Shown here: in pieces, positions 48,881 through 60,875 of the stretch
Layout: the number at the start of each line of letters is the position of its first letter
Numbering within the stretch: position 1 is the first letter of the stretch
Assembly (NCBI RefSeq): GCF_048128805.1
Contig: NC_135998.1
Location: forward strand, 30,052,992 to 30,116,991
Source: Centroberyx gerrardi
Taxonomy: Eukaryota > Chordata > Actinopteri > Beryciformes > Berycidae
Length of the DNA stretch: 64,000 nucleotides
Direction of reading: 5' to 3'
Notes under the pieces: model-generated
Told to the model about the DNA's origin: nothing
Seen by the model: only the letters and a program-made list of their open reading frames with translations
Database searches by the model: none
Position numbers and translations under genes: made by a program

Positions 48881-48949
48881 ACCGCGATCTGTGTATTCAC
48901 CACAACGGAAAAAAAACCACATGAATACCAAAAACCTAGGGCTTTTTAG

Positions 48950-49271
48950 TACTATCAAGGACCTCTAATTTAGTCCACATTAGAGCCACAGACCCCCATT
49001 TGATGAGATTTTGTCTCTCACACCCAAATCTGAGAATATTTTTATTGTCAGATATGATTTTGTCCAGAATTCCATGACTATCTGTATTGTAGGTAGAGAG
49101 ATAACAGTGAAACTATGATCAAAACAGTCATTCTTCTACATTCTCTAATTGTGTTAACTTCTTGTAAATGAAATAATGGAGAAGTTTAACAATTCATCAA
49201 TTTGCTGGGGACCCCCTGGAACCCCCTCAAGGACCCCTGGTGGTCCCCGGACCCCACGTTGAGAACCACTG
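48950..49271. mobile_element. hAT-type MITE, copy 2, inverted relative to copy 1
   Basis: Nearly full-length inverted copy of 47546-47879, ending GTTGAGAACCACTG at 49271. The left terminus is degraded (starts at about ATCAAGGACCTCTAATTTAG). About 1.07 kb from copy 1. Confidence 0.87.
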
Positions 49272-50034
49272 ACTTAATGAAATCCTAGAGAGAACTTCCC
49301 TGGTTTGATATTACAGACAGACCATGTTGAGAAGACGACCAACAGAGTCGCAGCATGAGGTGTCTGCCAAAATAAAGGAAAAACTTGAAGAAATGAAAGA
49401 GTGACAGTAGTTTCAGCCTAGCAATATCTGACAGTTATCTATCAAAAATAGAACTGGTTAATATGCCAGATATTATGGTAACGAGGGAACAAGTTAATTA
49501 TCTTTTCTATCTTTTTTGCCTGTAGAAAAAAATCAGTTAGAGCTTACATTGATTCAATATTTCTGAGAGATTCTGGAGCTGTGCCTGTGAAAAGCATTAA
49601 TTCATGCTTTTGTTCCTTTAAAGCACCTTATTCTATCTATATTCTAATCAGTTTGATACTACTTAATAAGATGCATACTATGAGTTTATCTGATATAGAT
49701 TCATGTCAGGCTTAAAAAGGTGGTAAACTGCAAATAAAAATGTGCATAAACTGAGTTTAGGCAGATTTATCCTTTATTACATTCCAGTTTATATCCATAT
49801 TAACACCTTATGTGGGTATTTTTCTTAATTTTTTTCATATTTTGGTGGTAAATATTGCATCAGTTACCATTTCACAGCGACTCAGAGGTGAAACAACACA
49901 AAATCTAAACACCAAAAGTCAAGACTTCAAGACAAATTCAGAGATGCTAGCCCAAGAACAGATAAGACGACCGTTTCCATAAAACTCCTGGGAATTTCCC
50001 AGCAGCCATGCATCCGTGTGTAAGATTACCATCC

Positions 50035-50310
50035 TCTAATGGCCTCTGCCCTCCATCCTTGGGTTCCCCTCCCTCCTTTCTCATCCCTCCATCTCTACCC
50101 CTCTGTGTCTCTTGGAGTCATGTGGCGCCGCGGAGAGATGAGTGATGAAATCAGGGGAGAGGGAGTCAGCGATGGGACTGCTCCGGATAATGTTTTGTTT
50201 GCTATTAAAATGCACGAGGCAGTTAAACTCCCACTGATTTGGATGAAAAAACATTGGGAACGGGGCTCATCAATCAAAGGCCAGACACTCCGGAGCTGTC
50301 AAATTCCTGG
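50035..50310. other. Candidate conserved non-coding element C
   Basis: Unique sequence from CATCCTCTAATGGCCTCTGC to GTCAAATTCCTGGGGCGC, including GGATAATGTTTTGTTTGCTA (forkhead-like TGTTTGC) and CATCAATCAAAGG. Its single long open frame has no protein similarity. A (GT)n array (50321-50345) follows. Confidence 0.35.
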
Positions 50311-50320
50311 GGCGCTCTCT

Positions 50321-50345
50321 GTGTGTGTGTGTGTGTGTGTGTGTG
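50321..50345. repeat. (GT)n microsatellite
   Basis: GT array directly after candidate element C. Confidence 0.95.
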
Positions 50346-50688
50346 AGTTGTCCCTCACACAGATTTAGATAAACACACAAGCACATACTGTACAAACTTG
50401 AATTTGATAATAGTTGAAATATCTGAACAGCAAAGTCACTATATGTTTGACATGCTAAAACTCAAAAGATAAAGTTAGATCAAACTAACATGAAACTTCA
50501 AAGACTTAGAGGGACACTCGACTTGTTTAATATGGTCCCAGTCTCTGCCCCTGGTTTCCAGTTTACTTACTAGTCCAGTCAAACCAGTGTATTATAGGTA
50601 AAAGGGTATTTTAATGGAGTAACTCTGAAAAACTCATAACATTACTTATAACTCTTTACATTATTTAAAGAAACTGGAATCCAATATA

Positions 50689-51293
50689 GGGGAGAGTGGG
50701 GTAAGAAGATTTTTGCTAAAATGTTGAAAAATGGGAGAACTAAGAGAGAACTAAAACAAATGCTTCTACCCATATTTCAGGATGTTGACAAAACGAAACG
50801 AAAGAAGAATGAAAATACAAAAAAAAAAAAAGTGGTCCCTTGGCGGGTAAATGGGGGTAAATTGAGCCACTGAATTATTCATGTTGGAGTCTGGATAAAA
50901 TACAAATAAACGATTTCTATGTCAAATGAGATTGAACAAAATGTTGTCACTTTAAAACATCTTTATTAAAACTATTTTGGCTCATTTTTTCCAATAATTT
51001 TTCTCATAACATTAATAGTGAACTAGAACAGTATTAAAATCTTCTTGCATGTCATCTTGCAAACCAACCTGAGTTAAATGTGACATTACTTGAAAAGTCT
51101 TGAAAATAAAAGATTCAAAGCCAGATTTTTTCGAAATGGACATTGCTGCAAACTAAATGCAAATGTGTTTCGTAAACAATATTACCCAACAACTCAATAT
51201 TTCATGACTTAACATTTTCTTGTATTGCTTACCATTGCCAGGATACAGGTGTGGCTCGACTTACCCACTGGCTCATCTGACCCCGCTCTCCCC
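50689..51293. mobile_element. DNA transposon, non-autonomous, GGGGAGAGTGGGGT ends
   Basis: Ends GGGGAGAGTGGGGTAAG and, inverted, GGGGAGAGCGGGGTCAG, each flanked by TA (50687-50688, 51294-51295). Sub-terminal GGGGTAAATTGAGCCAC and its near-inverse GTGGCTCGACTTACCC also pair. 605 bp; no transposase frame. Confidence 0.75.
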
Positions 51294-52781
51294 TAACTTC
51301 ACTAGTCAATCGTTGCTCTGTTCTTTCATATTTCGGTCATTGACCACTTTATTCTATACTGTATATTCCCCTACATTGTCTGTATATGATTTGTATTTTA
51401 TGTATTATTTACACCTTTGCCCTTTCAGACAAATTTGAAATATTACACCACGTCTTTTAAATTGATGTTATAGCAAAAATGATTTGTCATGCTCAGACTG
51501 ATCTTGGAAAGGTAATACTAATCAATCTCTTTCGTTTTCTTAGGTTAAACATATTTCACATATTTTTTTCTTTTTCTTGCTTCTCTCTGTCCTCACCTCT
51601 CTCTTTCCTCTCCTTCTCTTGCCTCTCTCTCTCCCTGCGCTGCCCCCTGCTGTTATAAACTCTTATTGAGCGCTCCATCTGCTCTGTGTGGAGGGGGTCA
51701 GAGGGCCACAGCCCATCGCTCCACCTGACCAACACACAATGCTTAGACTAATAAATTAGTAGAAAGCAGTGGTATATTCTTTATTCTTAAAGGTGCTACA
51801 TGTAGCATTATAAACATCAATTTATCATTGTCATAATAATAATTGTGATATCTTGGTATATTTGCCATAAACAAATGAGACCATGGTGGAGATGATTGGT
51901 CGCCTCTATCTCACACCAGTGGCATTGTCAGTTTTTCAAAATGAAGACCACATTTCCCATAACCCCTGCTGTTTCCTGTTGCAAAAAAAAAAAATTGCTT
52001 CTTTGGTCAAAGGTTTTCTGTCTGGCTTTACTGAAAAGGATAAACGTTAAATGTTGGAAATTATTTTTCCATCCGCCTTTAACTACTTCTACCATTTTCC
52101 ATTGCCAGGAACTCTGAAGGCTTTAGATCTGTTTGCACCAGAAGAACAGCGCCCACTTTCTGTTTTGTGCCGTAAAGCAATCTCCCTTTGTGCCATAAAA
52201 CAATATTATTAGCTTTTTATGATTTTTCTTTTCAAAAGTATGAGGTCTCAGGATATGAATAATGCGCTTCATGATGTTTTCGAGTAAATGTCTGCAGCTG
52301 TTTAGGGAAGAGAAGGGTGCCAAGCAATGCCAAGTCCAGTAGTGTTATGCTAATCTGAAACAGGCTGTGAAAATGGATGGATGGTATAACTTTAAATCCA
52401 ACCACTCAAACAAATATGGCTTACATGGACCATACAATTGGAATTTCTACAATGGGGTCCCTTTGAATGTAGGGAGTGACTCATTTCATGTCCACCATAA
52501 CTGAATAAAGTTAGCTGAAACTTTGTCCAGATTTTGCATCAGGCCATCACAAAGATAATTACCAACACTAGAAATTGAATTAACACGCTGTTTACAAAGT
52601 TGTTTTTGTTAACACCGAGAAGTCATCACAGCTTGTAAGAAGTAAAGGCCAAATGAGATTGACAACGAGGCTGCGGCCGATGGCCTCAGTGTGTCTTGGT
52701 GGGAGTTGGCAAGTGCGGGACAGATGATTCAATTTTGTACAAACAGCCAATCATCAGACAGTTTTGACATTTCTAAATCTA

Positions 52782-52912
52782 CGGAAGAGGATTAGGGCCA
52801 CATGTGAAAAATGTATTTGAGTTCTTACTTTAAAGTCAGAATTCTCCGAAAAAAGTCTGACTTTAAACTAACAACTCAAATCCATTTTTCACGTGTCCCT
52901 AATCCTCTTCCG
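52782..52912. mobile_element. Palindromic MITE, copy 3
   Basis: Third copy of the family. Ends CGGAAGAGGATTAGGGCC and, inverted, CCTAATCCTCTTCCG, flanked by TA at 52780-52781 and 52913-52914. Intergenic, downstream of cdk9. Confidence 0.87.
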
Positions 52913-53734
52913 TACTAAACAGATCTGCCATGACAACAAAAAACAGATGATGCATCGAAAAGTGATTGCCTGGCAGAAACATGGAAGGGAATTTTATACA
53001 AAGTTGAATTGCTTGATGGATTAGTTGACTGACCAGGATGTCTGTCAACAGGTTATTTGATAGATGATCAAATGGCTAATCATATAAACAGCATATAAGA
53101 TTTAATGCTACTTTAAATTATACATGTGGAATTAGATATGTGACACAGTCCAGATGGGTCTGAAGTAGTAGAACAATAACAGCGATAACGTAAGCGTAAA
53201 ACTCAACAACACATATATTTTTTAAACTCACTGAATATAAAATGAGCGAAGAGATCCCACAGTTTCTGATTATGTCAAACATCTCATATATTTTTAGGAT
53301 TATACATAGCTGACATGAACATGTGGACGATGACAAGTTTAATGGTGATCTCAGTTGGATTGACTCCTTGGTGTTCTACCAGCAGGGAGCAGCATGGAGC
53401 AAACAGAGAAGAACAGAGAGAGCCTGCTATAGTCTGAGTGTCATGTGGGTAAAGGTAAAGCTTTGTGTTGAGGTCAGTATTGCCAATTACAGCAAGGTTA
53501 GAGCCTCTGCCACACACGCTGAAAATATGACCAAACATATTGCTTTGTGGGCACGGCTTAACCAGGTTTCTGAATTCTGCCACTCGACTCCTCCTGAATA
53601 CAAACTTTAAATCTTTAAAAGCCTTTTTACCTCGGGCTATTTTGGACGTTCCCTATCCAACGACACAGGTTTGCGATTATTGAGTTTACAAGAAGTTCAC
53701 AGAGGTCACGCCTTTTCTATATCGCAGCTCCCTC

Positions 53735-54085
53735 TTTATTGCGACCTCTTCCCCCGCTTTTGTTGAAACGCGTCTGGGTCTCAGACGCTCCTTGTCATCT
53801 CCTTCTTTATACGATTCCCCCAAGCCGGCGTCCCGAGAGAGCCGGGGCCCGGCCGAATGTAAAGAGGAGCTATTTGACTGGGGCCTTTGAAACGCTCGGC
53901 TGTAATGTCAGTCCTGGGCTCTTTCAGATAGAAGAGTGAGGGAAATGTCAGTGCAGATTTTTATCGGCCGGAGTGCCCCCTTGGTGGCCGGCTGTGCCAG
54001 CCGACAGGACGACTGGCCTTTTGTCGGGGCATGACTTTTCAGACCGTTTGAGCCAGAATTTGGGGAATGCATTTGAACGCTCAAT
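53735..54085. other. Candidate conserved non-coding element D
   Basis: GC-rich unique block in AT-rich surroundings, with GAGAGAGCCGGGGCCCGGCC, TTTTTATCGGCCGGAGTGCC and TTTGTCGGGGCATGACTTTT. No coding similarity in any frame. Confidence 0.3.
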
Positions 54086-54329
54086 ATGTACGCATTCAGT
54101 ATTGTTGGTAAGATAAGCTTATCTTTGATTTGGGTTTATATACATCTCTATGGGATGAGCACATATTCATTCATATTTGTTGTACCAGTTTACTAAATAC
54201 TATTATGTAACTATATTTCAGTAATTGTATTTTTCATTATTGTAACTACTTTAAATTAACTCTCATTGTTTGTAACTTAATTAGTATAAACCTCAGTGAG
54301 GTTTTGATATAAACTCATCTTGGGCTTTT

Positions 54330-54478
54330 TACCTCACCTGCACATGTACATTTCTTTCCCTTTCTTTCTTTAATTCTCTTAATGTATTATTATTATGTTT
54401 TATTATTATGCATATTTTTCGCTTCTTGTTTGTTTTCATATGTGCAAATAAACTAAACTAAACTAAACCCGTAACCCT
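54330..54478 (+). mobile_element. LINE 3' end with TAAAC tail
   Basis: T-rich 3'UTR-like stretch ending TGTGCAAATAAACTAAAC followed by more TAAAC units, the form of a retrotransposed 3' end. 5'-truncated; family not named. Confidence 0.5.
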
Positions 54479-55234
54479 CCACAGTCACCTCACCTATTTC
54501 CCTCTTCTTATTCTCGCCTTAACCATTAAATTCTTTCTGGCCTTATGATTTCTTATGGATAATCAGTCATATCATATGCAGGATCTACTGATTCAAAGCA
54601 AGTATACAAGGATCATGCATTTACATGTTAGAGAGTTATTTGGGAGAAATTGGGAAATCTGTGGATGATTTAGATTGTAGATTTCTCAGTCTGAAAAAGA
54701 TTTACTGGACATTATTCCAGGTCTTTTGGAGGTTTTGTGTCATTTGAAGAACTGAAACATACTGTATGTTTTAAATGTTGACATAAAAAATGCATTTCTA
54801 ACTCTATACTCCCCTTAAATACAGAAATCAATCTGCAACTGCAATGCTTAACGTGGTTAAAAATGTGGAAATTGTTTCTGATTACACACAGTGATACTCA
54901 AGCGCAGCAAATTTATGGTTGTTGGGGCTTTCTATGGATTAAGCATCCACTCCTCCAAAGATCTGTGGACATTTCTGTGCACTGGGTTCAGGATTTGGTA
55001 AAAAGAGAGTAAGAAGATAGTATCATCTTTCTCTTTTTCATCTAGATAGAAAAGACATGGAGGAAGGATGGGCAGCTACAACAAGAGATATTGTTGGTTT
55101 GCTATTTTTGTTCAAACAAGTATTTTTTGATGCTGTAATTCAGCATTTAGATTGTAGTGAGCGATAATTATTAAAGAAGCAAATGCCCAGGGCCAGTCTT
55201 TCAGAATCATTTATCTAGAGCCTGCTGCAGCTGC

Positions 55235-55282
55235 TGTGTGTGTGTGTGTGTGTGTGTGCGTGTGTGTGCGCGTGTGTGTGTG
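55235..55282. repeat. (GT)n microsatellite with CG interruptions
   Basis: GT array interrupted by GCG, intergenic. Confidence 0.95.
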
Positions 55283-55845
55283 CATGCACATATGGTGCGG
55301 CCAGTGATGAACCGGAGCCATCTTCCAATATTGAGTAGTACCGAAAATGTTAATGTATGGATTTTGCAATCCACAAAATGTGAAATGAGCATGATGTATT
55401 AGAATGCAAACATATGCTAACTATAACAATTACTCTGCTACATAATTTGTGTCCATAACACGTAATCTGCGTTTCAGAGTTCGTGCTCATTATATAACAT
55501 TTTATGAGACTGTGTTGGCTTTATGGACTTATAACTGTTGGAGCTTTCTATGCGTTCTTTCAGCAAGTCTGCAACCCTGCAGACTTTTCAGAGGGCATTG
55601 CCCATAATTCATAGCATCAGCTAGTGACGTCGATAAATGAGGACACTGGGGAAGCGTCCAAAAAATGTAATCAAGCGTGGCATCATCCGATCGATGCTTT
55701 CCACGAAACAGCAGCGTTTCTGTATCCAAGGCAACGTGTGATGTCATCAAGCCTTTCTCATCATTTCTCTGTTTGATACCATTTCAAGCCCGCTCACCCT
55801 CTTGCACTCATGCACAGAGTCCAGTCATTGGGATTCAGTCTCTCT

Positions 55846-55988
55846 GTGTTCACCCTGTGATGGACTGGCAACCTGTCCAGGGTGTCTCAATGCCTTCCAC
55901 CCAAGGCATGCTGGGATAGGCTCCAGCCCCCTGTGACCCTGAAGAGGAATAAGTGGGCAGAGAACATGAATGAATGAATGAATGAACG
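55846..55988 (+). mobile_element. Non-LTR 3' tail, (ATGA)n type
   Basis: GTTCACCCTGTGATGGACTG, CAACCTGTCCAGGGTGTCTC, GCTGGGATAGGCTCCAGCCC and CCTGTGACCCTGAAGAGG, then an AATG array. This is the widespread teleost LINE-derived 3' tail. Truncated copy. Confidence 0.8.
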
Positions 55989-56164
55989 AACAACAGTAAA
56001 TTCTCAGATACTCAGACTTGTTTTCTACACAACATTGAACGTAATGCACTCACATTTGCTCAAAACATCACATGCAAGTATTTCTGACTTCACCCTCAGT
56101 CTCAACAGCAATAGGCTAATGGGACCCATCTCTTCCTAGCCCACTGGCTTAAAACAGTGTTATC

Positions 56165-56332
56165 GTGTGAAAGAATCACACCAGGGTCATCAGCGCAGCA
56201 ATGAAAATGAAAGCCAAATGTACGGATAATTTCACCTAACAGTAGCATGTAGATAGAGAATAGTAGCGGGCCCAGAACGGAGCCTTGTGGTACACCAAAG
56301 ACCACGTTAGAATACCCTGCGGTCATTCGCAA
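56165..56332 (-). mobile_element. LINE reverse-transcriptase fragment
   Basis: The minus strand reads [17 protein letters not shown], a reverse-transcriptase signature, then [11 protein letters not shown] where the catalytic YADD is changed to CADD. Dead fragment, probably an L2/Rex-like LINE. Confidence 0.82.
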
Positions 56333-56504
56333 TGTGTTCTTTCTAATAGATAGGACCTAAACCATGAAAGCCGATCCTTAAATACCAATGTATTTTTCAA
56401 GACAATTTAAAAGTATGTTATTAGTATGAATTGCTGAGGTTGATACAGAAAAAAAACTCTCTGTCAGGTCTTATTGATTAGACTGGAGATGTTCTCATTC
56501 CATA

Positions 56505-57223
56505 GAGAGCCTAAGTCCCTCCCCTTCACCACCATGGGACCTTATTTCAGAAAAAATATGTACGGTAGTCAACGGCGAGAGACAAATAATTGTTTGATCC
56601 CGTTTGAATTGTGCCATGAATTACACATATGATGTTTTGTCAATTTAAAAGATAATTTTCAAGTCAAGAAAGTCGCAGTTTGTCGTAAAACTGTTGAAGT
56701 ATAAGACTGTGAAAATACGTAATTAGAAAGACTACACACCCAAAAGTCGCGTAAGTGACGTCATAACTTCCTCTCTCCACAAGCTACCCAGAGCCGCTGA
56801 AGCTAAGTCCCTCTCAGATAGCAGGAGTATTATACACAACCTGGAAGGTAGACAGTAAGAATGGATTTAAACTGGTTTAGGATAGTTTTAGTACAGTGGG
56901 GGCTAACGTTAACACGATGCCTGTGTGTTTCGTATGTTTCGTTCCATGTTGGTGTTGGTGACGTATATTGTGCGAGACGAGAGATGTAGTTCACTGAGCG
57001 GTTTCACACAAAACTAAACGTTACTTTACTGTTTTATGACAAACTGCGACTTTCTTGACTTGCAAAATTATCTTTTAAATTGACAAAACATCATATGTGT
57101 AATTCATGGCACAATTCAAACGGGATCAAACAATTATTTGTCTCTCGCCGTTGACTACCGTACATATTTTTTCCGAAATAAGGTCCCATGGGGGACAGCG
57201 GAAGGGGAGGGACTTAGGCTCTC
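56505..57223. mobile_element. 719-bp element with long inverted arms
   Basis: Left arm 56505-56694 and right arm 57029-57223 are near-perfect inverted repeats, starting GAGAGCCTAAGTCCCTCCCC. TA flanks both ends (56503-56504, 57224-57225). The 330-bp centre is unique and has no transposase. Fits a fold-back or long-TIR MITE. Confidence 0.88.
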
Positions 57224-57959
57224 TATTGGATGATGTTGCAGATGGTTTTCCTCAGTAACTTCAAGGACACTGCTGTGGATCTGGTGGAAGTCAAAGCTCT
57301 ACTGACGATAAAAGGCATCCTAATGCATGCCATGTGAAATCCATTTTTGATTCACAAATGTCCTAATAACGGTGGCACTGCAGACATTTTTTATAAATAA
57401 ATTTTACAAAACTGCTGCCAGGAAAATCACAATCTATTTGATGGTTTTCTTCAAGGAAATTATAATAATTTGTTGGCAATTCAGCTTCTCACTTCCAGAG
57501 TGCAACGTCAAATTAATTAATTTCAGTTCAGTTCAGTTAATTTTCACTCAAGGCGGAGTGAGAATATTTGTTTAGAAAAGTAATCAAGTATAGTGAGATG
57601 TATGCAAATGCCAATAAAAAGTTCAACTTTGCCAGTCACACATAAAATAATGTTATGTCTCTATAATACTTCACAAGTGGTGACATTACAAATTACATTA
57701 TTAATTCTTCCACAAATTATTTGGCAACACCAGAGCTATATCTGAAAATACAATACAATACAATACTGTATATTACAATGCATTTGACTAGGGATTATTG
57801 ATAATGCTTATGGCTGATGAATGAGCCATATTATTGTGATGAATTTGGTCATCTGATGGACTTACATTAGTTTCAGAGAGTTTTCAAATTCTGCAAGTCG
57901 ATTGGTAGGCATATTAATAGCTAATAATTAATATCAGCCTACCCACACGGCCTACTAAT

Positions 57960-58165
57960 TGAAGTGTTCTTGGACCACTGTCTTTACTTTTCATGACCCA
58001 AGTTCAGTAGGTTCACAACTTTTTCTATATGCAGATGATTTTGCACCACGTTCATCACAGCGAAATCAAAGCACAGTAGGAAGTTCACTGAGTGCAGCAC
58101 TACTAATTGTTAACAGGTGGATGTCTGATAATAGAGTCCATATTGTTCAGCTCCAGGAATAAATT
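57960..58165 (+). mobile_element. LINE reverse-transcriptase fragment with YADD
   Basis: Reads GSQLFLYADDFAP (YADD at 58028-58039) followed by SSLSAALLIVNRWMSDNRVH, the usual spacing after the active site of a non-LTR reverse transcriptase. No intact frame outside this piece. Opposite strand to the fragment at 56165. Confidence 0.75.
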
Positions 58166-59188
58166 AGAAAAGCCCCTCAAGGTCAAAGTTGGTGACTCAG
58201 TGCGCAGAGCGAAGGACTGTTAATTACCTCAGCTGTGTATTATACTGAACATTGGTTGGCAGGAGAGGGCCAGGTGATCACTGATATTAATCACAAACAC
58301 ATTTTTTTTTTTTTTTTTACCTAGAATTTTAATATTTTTGGCAATGCCGACCCTGGTGAGAATTCTGGCCCACCCCCCAGCAAAAGATGGATCTTGTTGG
58401 CTGAGGCCCCCTTGAAAATCTTCATTTTTAGCTCATGTCCACACAAGTGGAGAGAGTCACATTCACCTTTGTATTTGTTACATTTTATTTTGATATTCAT
58501 GTGCTGTATCTTATAACAGGTAACAAATGCTTCAAACACTACATTTTCCCTCAGTCTTTATTGCTTGATGGCGGGTGGGATTTGTCTTAAAAGGGGGGCC
58601 TCCACAGAACATTTTGCCCAGGGCCTCCAGCAGTTTAGAGCCGGCCCTGCAGCCTCATGCTCAAAAGTACATTGAAGGCACCTTGGAGAGAAGGAAGAGA
58701 GAAGCTGGGGTAATCCCAATCTAATGCCTTGAGATTTGTCTGTTACTTAAAAGCATGACCCCCAAAATCATACAAAACCCAATCTGGCCCCACACAGAGA
58801 GGAAAACCTGTAACTGGAAATTGTGCTGGTCTCAAGGTCTGGCAGCGAGCAGCGGGGAGCGGACTGTCCTTGTCTTCTTAAAGTGAAAACTCCACTTTAG
58901 AGACTTGTAGAGATGAAATGGGGATTTTTTAACTAAGCAACATACAACTTCACTTCAAACTAGAGTTGTTTAGCAAGAGGTGGGCTCAGTGTGACAGACA
59001 CTGGCCTGCCTTCAACACATGTTCAATCAACTTTACACCTTGGCTATTAAACGGTGGGAAAACGGTGGGTATAAAGCTGAGAACACGTGGCGTAAATCCT
59101 TCGGGGATGCTCATTTAAAATTCCCTCAAGGAGGCTTTCTCCTGGGTTCCTTTTTTCCTTCTCCATGCTATGTGGGCAATGGCCAGCT

Positions 59189-59190
<2 letters not shown>

Positions 59191-59238
<48 letters not shown>
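59191..59238. repeat. (GT)24 microsatellite
   Basis: Uninterrupted GT array, intergenic. Confidence 0.97.
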
Positions 59239-59241
<3 letters not shown>

Positions 59242-59417
59242 ATAGAGACTGGGAGCAGATAGCATCAGTCTAAGCAAGATGTGGAAAATAAAAAGTGTTG
59301 GAGAGGATATAGGGGCAATGAAAAACAGACACACATTTGACAGAGTTGGAGTGTGTGTGTGTGTGTGCATGCACCTGGTTACATGTACATAATTATGCAT
59401 AAGTGTGTGGGTGTGGG

Positions 59418-59420
<3 letters not shown>

Positions 59421-59491
<71 letters not shown>
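59421..59491. repeat. Compound (GT)n(GA)n microsatellite
   Basis: GT array followed directly by a longer GA array. Confidence 0.97.
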
Positions 59492-59495
<4 letters not shown>

Positions 59496-59887
59496 ATATA
59501 AATAATATGCAGTACATTTTGAAAACCTTTCCCCAAATTAAAAATTACAGTATATTCTAGGAAGAAAAAGAGCATGCCGCACTTGCAATAAAATATGTGT
59601 TAACCTGTCACAACTTCAGAGAGGAGGGAAGAAAAAAAAGATACATATCATATGTCCTTTAAATAAACTTGTCTATTGATTTTGTGATTGATTAGAATGA
59701 TATTTATGAACCATTTATCATTAGTTTTGTCACATTGGTCATGGTTACTGAGCATAAATCTTTGGCAGTAAGTGCTTTTGTGTTTCATGCCAATAAAGCA
59801 TCTTTGAACTTAATTGAATTTGGTGATGAAATGCTGAAGGAAATGTGAGTTTATGAAGTGAACTGCTAGAAGGCCAAGGGTGGCCTG

Positions 59888-59890
<3 letters not shown>

Positions 59891-59938
<48 letters not shown>
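59891..59938. repeat. (GT)n microsatellite
   Basis: Long GT array, intergenic; open frames through it are artefacts. Confidence 0.97.
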
Positions 59939-59939
<1 letters not shown>

Positions 59940-60284
59940 CCCGTTAGAGGGAGTCAGCTGGCCACATGGCTACAGGCCAGCTTTTTCATCAGGACGCTAT
60001 CAGTCTATAATTACATGGCCATGAGTCTGGACTCGATGTTTGTTCGTGTGTTTTTATGTGTCTGGAATGGCCTGTGTTGGTTTATTTTGTGCCATCCCAT
60101 AACTAGAACCACATGGTCAGATTCATTTTTATTTATTTTTTTTGGTTGCCCCCCCTTACTGAACCACAGGAGCGCTCTCTGTCTGTTCGACAAAACTTTT
60201 TTAATCTTCAATCAGTCAATAACGGCATTCTCCAACGTTCTCTCAACGTTTTTCATGCTTATGGTTCTAATAACGATGGTCGGT

Positions 60285-60570
60285 TTAGCTGAGTCGTCGG
60301 TCGGAGAGATTTAAAGCACAAGAAAGGCGACACTGCTTTAAAAACCGAGAGAGATTAGCTGTCGTCAGGGAAGGGCGAGCGAGCAAAGCCGGGTTCACCA
60401 CATTTTACCTTTTGTCCTTTATTTCTCCTTCTCTCCTCCGTGATGGTCCGCTTCTCTCCGATGGAAAACAACATGTCTGTCCTGCCCAGAGTGCGGCGGG
60501 GCTGGGTGCTGAGCGGAGGGGGCGTTCTGTGTGTTCAACGGCTCTGACGTCTTGACAGTGTTTGTTATGA
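60285..60570. other. Candidate conserved non-coding element E
   Basis: Unique CpG-containing block (GAAGGGCGAGCGAGCAAAGC, GTGCGGCGGGGCTGGGTGCT, GGCTCTGACGTCTTGACAG). Could also be a promoter or first exon of an unseen gene; no coding frame is recognisable. Confidence 0.3.
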
Positions 60571-60784
60571 GAGCAGATTAACTCCATTGTCTGTATAGCT
60601 CATGTGCTGGAGTCGAGTTTGTTTGTTGAACTTCTCAAATCAGGTTCGCACTAGAACTCGCTATACTTGGGCTTTCCATAACAAAAACCTTCTGAGCTAA
60701 ATGCATTATTTTTTAATTTTATTATGATATATGTATGTATAGAAATCCAGGTTACACTATGACTGTGGATTGTAGGCTATAAAT

Positions 60785-60875
60785 CTTATGGGAAATGTAG
60801 GAAAATGGTACATGTGCACATTTACCATTCAATGTGCACATTTACAGTTGAGTGGTAAATGTACACATTTCCCAA
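60785..60875. repeat. Compound direct/inverted repeat
   Basis: ATGTGCACATTTAC occurs twice (about 60812 and 60833), and GGTAAATGTACACATTT with terminal GGGAAATG/CATTTCCC words forms an inverted set around them. Small, possibly cruciform-forming. Confidence 0.55.

Noticed and set aside
48007-48968. Open frames of 73-120 codons in the GC-rich stretch downstream of cdk9
   Set aside because: No recognisable domains, no consistent splice structure, and candidate frames on both strands; more likely non-coding.
59019-60314. Several open frames of 60-140 codons
   Set aside because: Built on GT/CA/GA microsatellites (VCVCVC, HTHTHT, SLSLSL runs) with no conserved domain.
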